From an uncultured Oscillospiraceae bacterium (GTDB taxonomy: Bacteria > Bacillota > Clostridia > Oscillospirales > Acutalibacteraceae), in assembly GCA_900547445.1 (NCBI GenBank), contig URGJ01000001.1, positions 62,001 to 126,000 on the forward strand: a stretch of DNA of 64,000 nt, given 5' to 3'. Positions 50,805 through 58,979 of the stretch are shown here, one piece after another (within the stretch, counting starts at the first letter, position 1; every line of letters begins with the position of its first letter). Made by a program: the position numbers and the translations under genes. The notes under the pieces are model-generated. The model was not told where the DNA came from. It worked only from the letters and a program-made list of their open reading frames with translations, and made no database searches.

Positions 50805-51410
50805 ATGCCTGTAGTAAATGTTAATTTACTAGTTGACGAAAAGACATATGCTGCTGTTCAAGCCGGAGTTTTGGAACTCTGCGGTATGGCGAAAAATATT
50901 GACAACAAACGAGTTGCAAAGCATATTCCCGCTGTTGCAGATGCTGCTAAAGAAGGTGCAGCTAAGGCTATTGATTTTATTCGTGTTCATAAAAAGGGTA
51001 CTGTTATTGTTAGTGGAATTCTCATAATAGGTAGTGCTGTTGCCGGTGTCATCGGTTACATTGCAACCCGTGATAAAAGAAACCTTGAAAAGCGATTTGC
51101 CCAAAATCTTCAGATTTATTTAGATGCCGCAAAAGATGGCAAACTAACTGTGGAAATTTTAGATAATTTAATAAACTCCCTTGATGAACTTTCAAATGAC
51201 GATACTTCTAAGGCAGTAAACTTGAAAATCACGCCTTCCCAATTTAGTGATTTGATACAAAACATATTTGATTACACCGTATGTTTGGCTGAAGCAAATA
51301 ATATGAGTCCGACACTTATTAGCAAGCCCAAGATTTTGAAGAAAAAAAACTATTCCGATCTACAATACTATTTGAATATGCAAAAAAATATTTTTGAGCA
51401 AGTCGCTTAA
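50805..51410 (+). CDS. Hypothetical single-pass membrane protein
   Basis: The 201-residue protein has one strong hydrophobic segment at about 69-87 (V-I-V-S-G-I-L-I-I-G-S-A-V-A-G-V-I-G-Y), preceded by basic residues, with largely helical flanks. I do not recognise the family. It has a GGAGG site and is co-transcribed with the XRE regulator. Element B has no counterpart at this position, so it is an extra gene of element A, perhaps an entry-exclusion or stress function, but nothing in the sequence shows that. Confidence 0.7.
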   Translation: MPVVNVNLLVDEKTYAAVQAGVLELCGMAKNIDNKRVAKHIPAVADAAKEGAAKAIDFIRVHKKGTVIVSGILIIGSAVAGVIGYIATRDKRNLEKRFAQNLQIYLDAAKDGKLTVEILDNLINSLDELSNDDTSKAVNLKITPSQFSDLIQNIFDYTVCLAEANNMSPTLISKPKILKKKNYSDLQYYLNMQKNIFEQVA

Positions 51411-51423
51411 AACAAGCATAGAA

Positions 51424-51462
51424 AAAAGGCATTACCGACTGCAAAAGTCAGTAATGCCTTTT
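51424..51462 (+). terminator. Intrinsic terminator
   Basis: A 16-bp stem with one mismatch and a short loop follows the membrane protein gene, flanked by A and T tracts. It is the last structure before the right end of element A. Confidence 0.85.
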
Positions 51463-51524
51463 ATAGTATTAAAATATTTGTACCTGCAAACCGATAGAAC
51501 GCTTAGAATAAAGTCATTTTTCAG

Positions 51525-51545
51525 TTTGCTATCATTTTGCTATCA
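51525..51545. repeat. Putative integrase arm-type repeats, right end of element A
   Basis: TTTGCTATCA occurs at 51525-51534 and 51536-51545 with 11-bp period, 60-85 bp left of the att core in guaA. The GCTATCA variant matches the left end of this element. Confidence 0.62.
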
Positions 51546-51603
51546 AATCGGGAATTTGAGAGTCTAAAACCCAGTGTTTATGCGGGTTTACGCAACTCTT
51601 GAT

Positions 51604-51616
51604 ATTATTCCCACTC
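51604..51616. other. Chromosomal-side att core in the guaA 3' end
   Basis: ATTATTCCCACTC covers the last codons and stop of guaA (GAG-TGG-GAA-TAA on the coding strand). GAGTGGGA at the guaA end is a known integration hotspot for genomic islands. Insertion leaves guaA intact because the element supplies the same bases. Confidence 0.75.
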
Positions 51617-53131
51617 AATTGTGGCAGGGGGTTTGGAGGTTATATCGTAGACTATGCGGTTTACGCCCTTTACCTCGTTTACTATTCGGCGGGATGCGGC
51701 GTCAAGCACGTCATAGGGGATTCTCGCCCAGTCCGCGGTCATAAAATCGCTTGTCATAACCGCTCTGAGCGCAACGGTGTAATCGTAGGTTCTGAAGTCG
51801 CCCATAACGCCGACCGAGCGCATATCGGTAAGCACGGCGAAGTACTGACCGATTTCGCGGTCAAGCCCTGCGTTTGCGATTTCCTCACGGAAGATAGCGT
51901 CGGCGTCCTGCAGAATTGAGATTTTTTCCCTTGTGAGCTCTCCGATAATTCTAACTCCGAGTCCGGGACCAGGGAAAGGCTGGCGGTAAACCATATTTTC
52001 AGGCATACCAAGTTCAAGTCCTACCCTTCTGACCTCGTCCTTAAATAGGTCGCGGAGTGGCTCGATAATCTCGTCAAACTCGACGTGGTCCGGAAGTCCT
52101 CCGACATTGTGGTGGCTCTTAATAAGCGCGGCGTCGCCCACGCCCGATTCAATACAGTCGGGGTAAATCGTGCCCTGAACAAGGTAGTCAACCTTACCGA
52201 TTTTCTTAGCCTCGGCCTCGAAAACGCGGATAAATTCCCTGCCTATTATCTTGCGCTTTTGTTCAGGCTCGCTTATGCCGCGAAGCTGACCCAAAAACTG
52301 CTCGGACGCATCGATTGAAATAAGATTAATATTATAAGTCCCCTTAAACAGGTCGTTAACCTGCTTCGCCTCGTCCTTTCGAAGCAAACCGTGATCCACA
52401 AAAATGCAGGTGAGGTTCTCCCCTACCGCCTTGTGCAAAAGAAGCGCGGCAACAGAGCTGTCGACGCCGCCCGAAAGCGCGCAAAGCACCTTTTTATCGC
52501 CGATTTTGTTCTTCAAATTTTCGATAGTACGAACCGTAAAGGAGGACATAGTCCACTCCCCCTTACATTCGCAGACATTGTAAAGGAAGTTCCTTATCAT
52601 CTGCGAGCCGAGCGGAGTGTGCATAACCTCGGGGTGGAACTGCACGGCGTAAAGCCTGTCCGCCGCGTTTTCCATAGCCGCAACGGGGCAATCGTCGGTT
52701 TTGCCAATGATTTTGAAGCCGACGGGAATTTGCTTTATATAATCGGTGTGGCTCATCCAGCAGACGGTTTTCGCGGGAATATCGGTAAACAGCTTGCTCG
52801 TGCCGTCAACCTTTACCTCAACCTTGCCGTATTCGCTCGCGCCTGCCTCAACCACGCCCCCCAGCATATGCGACATAAGCTGAGCGCCGTAGCAGATACC
52901 CAAAATCGGTATTCCGAGTTCAAAAAGCTTTTTTGAATACAGAACGGCGTTTTCTCCGTAAACGCTTTTCGGACCGCCCGTTAATATTATTCCCTTGTAG
53001 CCCGCCGCGGCGATCTCCTCAATCGGAGCGGTATAGGGGCGTATTTCGGAATAGACGTTGTTTTCTCTTACCCTTCTTGCGATAAGCTGATTGTACTGAC
53101 CGCCGAAGTCAAGCACCAAAACCTTTTCCAT
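51605..53131 (-). CDS. guaA: GMP synthase (glutamine-hydrolysing)
   Basis: The ATG at 53131 with GGAGG upstream gives 508 residues. The class I glutamine amidotransferase domain has the nucleophile Cys80 in G-I-C-Y-G-A-Q and V-Q-F-H-P-E-V. The ATP-pyrophosphatase domain has the P-loop L-S-G-G-V-D-S-S-V. The dimerisation domain ends K-P-P-A-T-I-E-W-E. The enzyme converts XMP to GMP using glutamine and ATP. Its 3' end is the attachment site for the mobile element array on its left. Confidence 0.97.
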   Translation of the reverse strand: MEKVLVLDFGGQYNQLIARRVRENNVYSEIRPYTAPIEEIAAAGYKGIILTGGPKSVYGENAVLYSKKLFELGIPILGICYGAQLMSHMLGGVVEAGASEYGKVEVKVDGTSKLFTDIPAKTVCWMSHTDYIKQIPVGFKIIGKTDDCPVAAMENAADRLYAVQFHPEVMHTPLGSQMIRNFLYNVCECKGEWTMSSFTVRTIENLKNKIGDKKVLCALSGGVDSSVAALLLHKAVGENLTCIFVDHGLLRKDEAKQVNDLFKGTYNINLISIDASEQFLGQLRGISEPEQKRKIIGREFIRVFEAEAKKIGKVDYLVQGTIYPDCIESGVGDAALIKSHHNVGGLPDHVEFDEIIEPLRDLFKDEVRRVGLELGMPENMVYRQPFPGPGLGVRIIGELTREKISILQDADAIFREEIANAGLDREIGQYFAVLTDMRSVGVMGDFRTYDYTVALRAVMTSDFMTADWARIPYDVLDAASRRIVNEVKGVNRIVYDITSKPPATIEWE

Positions 53132-53166
53132 AGTAACCTCCGTAAGTATAAAACTCAATATAAATT

Positions 53167-53195
53167 ATTATATCTCAAAACTCCCGTTTTGTCTA
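53167..53195 (-). promoter_or_regulatory. Promoter of guaA
   Basis: TAGACA (53195-53190) and TATAAT (53172-53167) are 17 bp apart on the minus strand, about 35 bp upstream of the guaA start. I see no purine riboswitch in the 88 bp upstream. Confidence 0.65.
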
Positions 53196-53220
53196 TCCAA
53201 AAAAGCATTTTAATAAACAT

Positions 53221-53826
53221 TTAAATATAATCGTAGACCTCGACCACTCCGCTTTTGTGGTAAAGCGACGGTGTGATGCGCAGGGAATAACCCCGTCCGC
53301 AGTCTGCCGTCCATTCAACGGGCTTGTGCCGCGGTAGGGCACAAACGCCCAACAGCATCATAATAGCTCCACCGTGCATAATAACTCCGGCGTCGGTAAC
53401 GCCGTCGTTTGCCATATCAATTACAATTTTGTTAAGCCCTATGCACAGCCTTTTTATAAATTCGGAGTTGTCCTCTCCGCCCGGAGGGGCTGAAAGCTTG
53501 CCCGACGTCCAGGGAATAAAATTCGGGTCACTTTCAAGCTCCGTTGCGGTTTTGCCCTCGAACGATCCGAAATCGTACTCCCTTAAATCCGAAACAGGGA
53601 TAATATCCATATCGGGATATAGCACCGCGCCTGTCTGGCGGCAGCGAAGCAGAGGGCTTGAATAAAGCCTCCCGATTTCGGGGTATTCAATATCGTCCTT
53701 CAATAGTCTCAATTCGTTAAGACCCTCGGGCGAAAGGGGCAGGTCGGTTTTACAGCCAATATACTGTCCCGCATAATTGGCGTCGGTCGCGCCGTGGCGT
53801 ATAAGATGTATTCTAAGAGTTTTCAT
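53221..53826 (-). CDS. Histidine phosphatase superfamily protein
   Basis: The 201-residue protein has the phosphohistidine motif L-I-R-H-G-A-T, the later Arg in S-S-P-L-L-R-C-R-Q-T, an acidic L-R-E-Y-D-F-G-S-F-E-G and the second His in M-H-G-G-A-I-M. This is the branch that includes CobC and GpmB-like phosphatases. The start overlaps the hemW stop by 1 bp, so it is translationally coupled. Substrate unknown. Confidence 0.88.
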   Translation of the reverse strand: MKTLRIHLIRHGATDANYAGQYIGCKTDLPLSPEGLNELRLLKDDIEYPEIGRLYSSPLLRCRQTGAVLYPDMDIIPVSDLREYDFGSFEGKTATELESDPNFIPWTSGKLSAPPGGEDNSEFIKRLCIGLNKIVIDMANDGVTDAGVIMHGGAIMMLLGVCALPRHKPVEWTADCGRGYSLRITPSLYHKSGVVEVYDYI

Positions 53827-54953
53827 TATAGGTACTCCAATAAATTAGTTATTATGCTGTTGGATAAAAGCATACCGCGGTCGGTAAGGTAGATGCGGTC
53901 GGCGTCTATGTTGAGCAGTCCCGCCCCTTTAAGCGGCAGGGCGGCTTTTTTTACTGCATCGGGCAGGTCTTTACCGAAGCGTTCGCGGTATTTGTCGAAG
54001 CAAAGCCCTTTTTTAAGTCTCAGTGCCAGCATTATATATTCCTCTTCACCGCCGCCCTTGCCGTCCGAAACGGGCGGCTCGCCCCTTAAAAAGGCACGGC
54101 TGTCGCGCTGGTAGTAAGACCGCTCGCCGCCGACAAAGGAGTGTGCCGACGGACCGATTCCTAAGTACTCCTCGCACCGCCAGTATTTAAGGTTATGCTT
54201 ACCCTCTTTGCCTTCCTTTGCAAAATTGGAAATCTCATAGTGGGCAAATCCCTTTTCCTCTAAATAACGGCACATAAATAAATACTGATCGGCAGTTTCG
54301 TCCCCGTCGGGCAAATTAAGTGTATCCCGCTTTTTGTAAAACAGGGTGTTTTCTTCAAGCTTTAAAATGTAGGCGGAGATGTGGTCGGGTCTTGCCGAAA
54401 GCACAAAATCAAGATCGGACTTAAGGGTGTTTAAATCAGAATCAGGCAGACCTATCATCAAATCAAGCGAAATATTGTCAAACTCCAGCGCCCGCGCGGC
54501 TTTTACGGTTTTAAGGGTATCGTCGGCGGTGTGAGTGCGCCCCAAAAGGGAAAGCATAGCGCCGTCTCCGCTCTGCGCGCCGACCGACAGACGGTTTACA
54601 CCCGCTTTTTTTGCGGCGGCAAGTATGCTTTCACAATCCCCCGCGGGGTTTACTTCAAGGGTGATTTCTTTCGTTTCGGCAAGGCAAAACGCCTCTTTTA
54701 CCGCCCCAATTATAGGTATAATCCGCTCGCCCAAAAGTGAGGGAGTTCCCCCGCCTAAATAGACCGTATCGACTAAGGGGCGGCAAAGTCTGCCGCCCCA
54801 ATTTTTTATTTGCGAAATAAGACCCTCGGTGTAATTATCAAGCGCTTTATCACCATAGAATGCCGAATAAAAGTCGCAGTAGGCGCATTTTCTTTGGCAG
54901 AACGGGATATGGAGATAAAGTCCTAAAGGCTTTTTATCAGTCAAGAATTTCAC
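53826..54953 (-). CDS. hemW: Radical SAM protein HemW (coproporphyrinogen oxidase-like)
   Basis: The radical SAM motif C-Q-R-K-C-A-Y-C-D-F lies near the N-terminus after L-Y-L-H-I-P-F, with S-V-G-A-Q-S and the HemW C-terminal domain later. HemW proteins insert heme into targets rather than acting in coproporphyrinogen oxidation. The start is uncertain: I use GTG at 54953, overlapping the pduL end by 17 bp. An upstream in-frame start at 55013 would add 20 residues with no homology, and a TTG at 54944 is also possible. It lies between pduL and the histidine phosphatase in one operon. Confidence 0.88.
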   Translation of the reverse strand: MKFLTDKKPLGLYLHIPFCQRKCAYCDFYSAFYGDKALDNYTEGLISQIKNWGGRLCRPLVDTVYLGGGTPSLLGERIIPIIGAVKEAFCLAETKEITLEVNPAGDCESILAAAKKAGVNRLSVGAQSGDGAMLSLLGRTHTADDTLKTVKAARALEFDNISLDLMIGLPDSDLNTLKSDLDFVLSARPDHISAYILKLEENTLFYKKRDTLNLPDGDETADQYLFMCRYLEEKGFAHYEISNFAKEGKEGKHNLKYWRCEEYLGIGPSAHSFVGGERSYYQRDSRAFLRGEPPVSDGKGGGEEEYIMLALRLKKGLCFDKYRERFGKDLPDAVKKAALPLKGAGLLNIDADRIYLTDRGMLLSNSIITNLLEYL

Positions 54954-55509
54954 CGATACAGCTGCCGGGAACGGCGGCGGCGTTAGCCTCGTCGGTATCG
55001 ATATGCATTGCAAGCTTATATTTAGGGCTTACCCTTGCTACAACATCGCCGAATACGAGAGCGCGTCCCTCGGTCGGGATTTTAACGCTGATAACCTGCT
55101 TATCCTTAATGCCGTACTTTTCCGCGTCCTCGGGGGTCATATGTACATGTCGCTTTGCCACGATAACGCCCTCGCTAAGCTCGATTTCACCCGCGGGGCC
55201 TACAAGCTTGCAGGGAGCGGAACCCTTAATGTCGCCCGATTCTCTTACAGGGGGCTTTACGCCTATTGTACGCGCGTCGGTAAGCGACAGCTCAACCTGA
55301 GTTTCGGGGCGGGTCGGTCCTAAAATTGAAGCCTTAAGCTCGGACTTGGGTCCTACAACCGTAACCTTTTCCTCGCAGGCAAACTGACCCGGCTGTGAAA
55401 GGTCTTTTTTAGGGGTAAGGGCGTGACCCTTGCCGAAAAGGATTTCAAGCGCCTCGTCTGTAACATGCACGTGACGCGCGGAAATTTCAACCAAAACTTC
55501 TTTTGCCAT
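54937..55509 (-). CDS. pduL: Phosphate propanoyltransferase PduL
   Basis: The 190-residue protein carries the two zinc-binding segments of PduL, S-A-R-H-V-H-V near residue 13 and K-R-H-V-H-M near 120, in a duplicated beta-barrel. PduL exchanges acyl-CoA and acyl-phosphate; outside microcompartments, as here, it usually replaces Pta for acetyl-CoA to acetyl phosphate. No microcompartment genes are nearby. It has its own promoter, and an inverted repeat around that promoter could hide its ribosome binding site on transcripts read through from the ger operon. Confidence 0.93.
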   Translation of the reverse strand: MAKEVLVEISARHVHVTDEALEILFGKGHALTPKKDLSQPGQFACEEKVTVVGPKSELKASILGPTRPETQVELSLTDARTIGVKPPVRESGDIKGSAPCKLVGPAGEIELSEGVIVAKRHVHMTPEDAEKYGIKDKQVISVKIPTEGRALVFGDVVARVSPKYKLAMHIDTDEANAAAVPGSCIGEILD

Positions 55510-55518
55510 TATAAATTA

Positions 55519-55607
55519 CTCCTTGCCGTATTTGAATTTATAATATAATTTTACCATATTTCGTGAGGTTTTCAAGGGGTAAAGCAAAAAAATACGGCAA
55601 CAAGGAG
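55519..55607 (-). promoter_or_regulatory. Inverted repeat that can sequester the pduL ribosome binding site
   Basis: CTCCTTGCCGTATTT at 55519-55533 is complementary, apart from a 3-nt bulge, to 55590-55607. In the leftward mRNA the near arm contains the AAGGAG site of pduL. The far arm lies upstream of the pduL promoter and just after the gerB stop, so only read-through RNA from the ger operon carries both arms. Confidence 0.55.
55548..55575 (-). promoter_or_regulatory. Promoter of pduL
   Basis: TTGAAA (55575-55570) and TAAAAT (55553-55548) are 16 bp apart, with a TGG just before the -10 box as in extended -10 promoters. It lies between the arms of the inverted repeat. Confidence 0.65.
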
Positions 55608-55621
55608 CATTTTTTTAATTT

Positions 55622-56491
55622 TCAGCGTTTTTTCAATCTCAATAGTGCGAAATAAGCCAGCTTGATACATACAGCCGTTTTAATAAGTGCAGTAGCGAAG
55701 AAAAGACAGTAAACTATACCGTCCATTCTTGAGAAAAGCTGTCCTACCGTAACTGTGCTTACTGCCGCGGCAAGAGGAAAATCAAGCCTTTTTGCAAGCG
55801 GAGCACCGAAAAGCAGCAAGCTTTCAAGAAGACTGAGCGCGGTTACGGCAATCCCCGTAAGCAGTCCGAAAAAAGGCGCACGAATACGCTTTTCTCCCGT
55901 AAAAAGCGCGGAATATACCGGAATTAACAACGCAGGCAGGGACAGCTCTAAAATGTAGGGCTTAGCGCCCGAAAGCAGTTCCTTTAAATCAGGCAGACGG
56001 TTAACCGCGATATTTTCCGCGTTATAGTCCTTTGCCGAAAGCAGAAAAAACAACAGTACCGTAACCGCGGCGGTGACAAGAAATATAAGTGAAAGCTTTA
56101 AAATTACTTCCTGCCGTCTGCTCGTCAAAAAAACCGCGGCGATTATAAAAGCGGCGGCGATAAAAAAGCGCGGCGTTTCAGGAAGCAGTACCCTATCCAC
56201 AAAATCGGTATAGTTTATAAGCGCCCCGTACGCGTTATAAAGGGCATAGACTGCGGCGGATAAAAGCAAAGGTACGGAAAAAATCCAAGCTGTTACTTCG
56301 CCGATAATAAGGCGATTTGCAAGCGGAACAGCAACAAAATATAATCCTACCGCCGCTATCGCCGCGGTCAAAAAGCCAAAAATGGATATTGCTCCTGAAT
56401 AAGCACATGGCAATGAAATAATCGCGTCGCCCAGAATAAAAAATGCCGTAATGCCAACAAGGTGTTTGTTATAGGTAGGGCTTGCCGTCAT
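55622..56491 (-). CDS. Spore germination permease, GerB type (short)
   Basis: The 289-residue protein has about eight hydrophobic segments and resembles GerAB/GerBB germinant receptor permeases of the amino-acid/polyamine/organocation fold. Typical members have about 360 residues and ten helices, so this copy is short. It overlaps the gerC-like gene by 4 bp (ATGA). It should bind the small-molecule germinant in the spore inner membrane. The assignment rests mainly on context and topology. Confidence 0.78.
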   Translation of the reverse strand: MTASPTYNKHLVGITAFFILGDAIISLPCAYSGAISIFGFLTAAIAAVGLYFVAVPLANRLIIGEVTAWIFSVPLLLSAAVYALYNAYGALINYTDFVDRVLLPETPRFFIAAAFIIAAVFLTSRRQEVILKLSLIFLVTAAVTVLLFFLLSAKDYNAENIAVNRLPDLKELLSGAKPYILELSLPALLIPVYSALFTGEKRIRAPFFGLLTGIAVTALSLLESLLLFGAPLAKRLDFPLAAAVSTVTVGQLFSRMDGIVYCLFFATALIKTAVCIKLAYFALLRLKKR

Positions 56492-57159
56492 TTTGTTCCC
56501 TCCCCAAGATCTGATTTGTTAGAAAATTTATCTCCGCTGAAAACCGCAAGACCTTCAAGCGCCACCCCGTACTCGCTTCTTGAAAAGTATGGCATAGAAA
56601 ACATCGGCTTCCCTTTTTCACGTCTGCTCTCAATTTCAAAATAACGGTTCTCAAAATTAATTTTTGCCGTCTTCACTTTCTGCCCTATAATCCCCATAAT
56701 ATCATACCCGACCGCGACCGAGGAAACAGGCTCGTCGTCAAGTAGTACAGCGGGGTCGTCCGCCGCAACCATATAGGCGGAAAGGGTTATTCGGTTTTCC
56801 CTAAAGCGATAATCGCAAATTTCACCGAACCGTTTCGCGCTCAATGCAGTGTCGATCACAATAATGCCGCAATGTTCAAGCAGCATCGGCCTTGAAAGGG
56901 AGTCGGCAATGCCGTCGAGCGCGGAGGTTATTCCATTTGCGGTATAGGAAAGCACCTGCGAGGTCGGTTCGCTTTTGGCAGATTCGGAATTTACCGTCAC
57001 AATCTCTGCGGTTACGGTTATATTATCTCCGATTTCCGAAAATCCCAGAGCCGTCACCATAAAACGGCGGTCGTTGCCTGCCGATCCCGATGTAAAACTA
57101 CACCCCGCCAGCATACAGCACATAATCACATTGGCAAGCAATAACGAAAGCTTTTTCAT
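56488..57159 (-). CDS. GerC-type spore germination lipoprotein, lacking the C-terminal domain
   Basis: A lipoprotein signal peptide with lipobox L-A-G-C (Cys20) starts the protein. The GerAC N-terminal domain follows, including R-F-M-V-T-A-L-G-F and L-L-E-H-C-G-I-I-V-I-D. The protein ends at 223 residues, whereas GerAC homologues have about 370, so the C-terminal Ger(x)C domains are missing. The stop overlaps the gerB start as ATGA and no open remnant follows, so the short form looks established rather than a recent frameshift. Confidence 0.82.
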   Translation of the reverse strand: MKKLSLLLANVIMCCMLAGCSFTSGSAGNDRRFMVTALGFSEIGDNITVTAEIVTVNSESAKSEPTSQVLSYTANGITSALDGIADSLSRPMLLEHCGIIVIDTALSAKRFGEICDYRFRENRITLSAYMVAADDPAVLLDDEPVSSVAVGYDIMGIIGQKVKTAKINFENRYFEIESRREKGKPMFSMPYFSRSEYGVALEGLAVFSGDKFSNKSDLGEGTK

Positions 57160-58649
57160 TTTTCTTTTTTCTCTCCCGCACGTATAATATTTCTATTAAA
57201 AAATGGGCGGGTGCGCATTTTATTCCACGGAGCGCGCCAAAAGGAGTCCTTAAGGCTCTGGAAGCTCGCACGCTCAAGGGAAACGGTACTGCTTGTGCCG
57301 AAGGAGCTTAAATCGAGAATGTGTATAAAGGTAAGCGTCACGCCTAAAATATATCCGTAAAGCCCCAAAAGGGCGCTTAACACCACATATATAATTCTAA
57401 GATAAAAAACCGCGCCCTTAAGCCGCGGAACCATAAGTCCCGAAATACCCGACAGCGCCACAATAATAAGCATAGGCGCGCTTACAATCCGTGCCTCCAC
57501 CGCCGCCTGACCTACAACAAGCCCGCCGACAATGCTTAATGCGTGACCGAGGCTCTGAGGCATACGCACCCCCGTTTCTTTCAGAATTTCAAAAACAAAA
57601 ATAAGCAGTACGCACTCCCAAAACGCCGAAAACGGTACTCCGCCGCGAAGCTGGGCGACAGTAAGGGCAAGCGAGGTGGGGAGCAATTCCTTGTGATAAG
57701 AGGTAGCGGCGATAAACACCGCTGGAATACTTACAGAAAGGAAAAAACAGACAAAACGAAGCATCCGTCCTACCGAGGAGACGGCATAATTTAAATAATA
57801 ATCCTCGTCAGACTGAAAATTTTCCGAAAAAAGGTAGGGCACCGTCATAACAACGGGAGTTCCATCCACCACAAGGGCTATTCTGCCCTCAAGCAGTCTT
57901 GCCGCCGCAATGTCGGGGCGTTCGGTTGAGCCGCTGGTTTTAAAAAGGGAGCGCGGATGGTCTCTTATTTGCTCTGCAATGTAGTTTGAATCGAGTATGC
58001 CGTCCATATCAAGCTTTTTAACCCTTTTTTTTACCTCATCAAGCGTTCTTTTATTTACAAGGGAGTCGAGATAACATATAAATACCAACGTGTCGCTGCG
58101 TCTGCCGACCCTTAAAGTCTCGGTGCAAAGGTCGGGGGTCAAAAGCTTTCTCCTTATCATTGCAAGATTTAAAAGCGCCGCCTCGTCAAATCCCTCGCGC
58201 GGGCCCTGCAAAACCCTCTCGTCCTCCGGCTCGCTTATACCCCTTGTGCGCCAACCCTTGGTGTTTATTGTTATAGCGTCAGTACAGCCGTCAACAAGCA
58301 AGAGGGTGTCGCCGTAAAGCAAAGAGCGGAGCATATTCTCCACACTGTCGGTCGCCGCGGTCTCCCCCGCGAAAAGCACCTGCTTTGATATAAAGCCGAT
58401 AAGCGAATCTTCTTTTCGTTCGGCGTTGCTTGTAAGTAAGGGACGAATAACCGATTCGTTTAAAAGCTCGGCGTTTATCATTCCGTCCATATAAAAAAGG
58501 GCGCAGTCGTAGCAGCACGCTCCCCTCACGCTTACACGTCTCAGCCTTAACACCGCGTCTTTTTTGAATATACCTTTAAAAAGTCGTATGTTCTCTTCAA
58601 GCCCCTTTGCAAGCGACATATCCGCGTAATCCGCAATTTCTCCCGACAT
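57156..58649 (-). CDS. Spore germination receptor subunit, GerA type
   Basis: The 497-residue protein has the soluble GerAA N-terminal region, including D-T-L-V-F-I-C-Y-L-D-S-L-V and L-L-E-G-R-I-A-L-V-V-D-G-T-P. A C-terminal membrane region follows with P-F-S-A-F-W-E-C and G-G-L-V-V-G-Q-A-A-V. Length and features are normal for GerA-family A subunits, which form a germinant-gated ion channel with the B subunit. It is the first gene of a three-gene operon with 4-bp overlaps. AAGGTGG precedes the ATG. Forespore expression is expected; I could not identify a SigG promoter. Confidence 0.92.
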   Translation of the reverse strand: MSGEIADYADMSLAKGLEENIRLFKGIFKKDAVLRLRRVSVRGACCYDCALFYMDGMINAELLNESVIRPLLTSNAERKEDSLIGFISKQVLFAGETAATDSVENMLRSLLYGDTLLLVDGCTDAITINTKGWRTRGISEPEDERVLQGPREGFDEAALLNLAMIRRKLLTPDLCTETLRVGRRSDTLVFICYLDSLVNKRTLDEVKKRVKKLDMDGILDSNYIAEQIRDHPRSLFKTSGSTERPDIAAARLLEGRIALVVDGTPVVMTVPYLFSENFQSDEDYYLNYAVSSVGRMLRFVCFFLSVSIPAVFIAATSYHKELLPTSLALTVAQLRGGVPFSAFWECVLLIFVFEILKETGVRMPQSLGHALSIVGGLVVGQAAVEARIVSAPMLIIVALSGISGLMVPRLKGAVFYLRIIYVVLSALLGLYGYILGVTLTFIHILDLSSFGTSSTVSLERASFQSLKDSFWRAPWNKMRTRPFFNRNIIRAGEKKEK

Positions 58650-58979
58650 ATTTCCAATTCCACCTTAGGCGTTAATAACTTTAGCTTGCCCAAAAAAACA
58701 GCAAAAATTCTGCTTTGTATATTTAAAAAAGTGAAAAAGAGCCGTCGAAACGGCTCTTTTTCACTTTTAAGGGGTTTGAGGAGAGAACTTCTCTTTTGAA
58801 AAAGAGAAATTATACCAAAATGGGTGCGGCTCCCTTTTCGGTACATTTATATATTAAACTATAATTTTTTCGTTTCTGTGAACGGATTTTAAATTTTTAG
58901 GGAATATAATATGTATATTTGTTAATAATAGAAGTATTAAGCCCGATATGGACAAATACCAAGGAAAGGAACAATTGGA
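58650..58979. other. Divergent intergenic region with a strong hairpin
   Basis: Between the divergent gerA and SpoIIQ-like genes lies a perfect 19-bp stem with a CGAA loop (58727-58745 with 58750-58768), followed by T tracts in both directions. A smaller hairpin is at about 58789-58808. A TATAAT at 58905-58910 may serve the rightward gene. A terminator between divergent genes implies a transcript starting inside this region. Confidence 0.55.

Larger units (their letters stand above)
38518..51616. mobile_element. Element A: guaA-targeted integrative mobilizable element with type IIS restriction-modification cargo
   Basis: A 13-bp direct repeat bounds the element at 38518-38530 and 51604-51616, the latter being the end of guaA. 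GCTATCA arm-type repeats lie inside both ends (38634-38665 and 51525-51545). Cargo at the left is the C-M-M-R-phosphoesterase-HAD operon. The backbone at the right is tnpV, mob with oriT, repA, mobC-like, integrase and excisionase, and divergently an XRE regulator plus a small membrane protein. No transfer machinery is present, so it is mobilizable rather than self-transmissible. Confidence 0.8.

Noticed and set aside
52391..52936. A 181-codon rightward frame inside guaA
   Set aside because: It is antisense to a clear, complete guaA and shows no family features.
53132..53220. Purine riboswitch upstream of guaA
   Set aside because: The 88-bp leader space has a promoter but no conserved riboswitch core; it is also too short for a full aptamer plus terminator after the predicted start.
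58547..58846. A 99-codon leftward reading frame upstream of gerA
   Set aside because: It overlaps the gerA start in another frame, runs through the 19-bp hairpin and has no homology I recognise.
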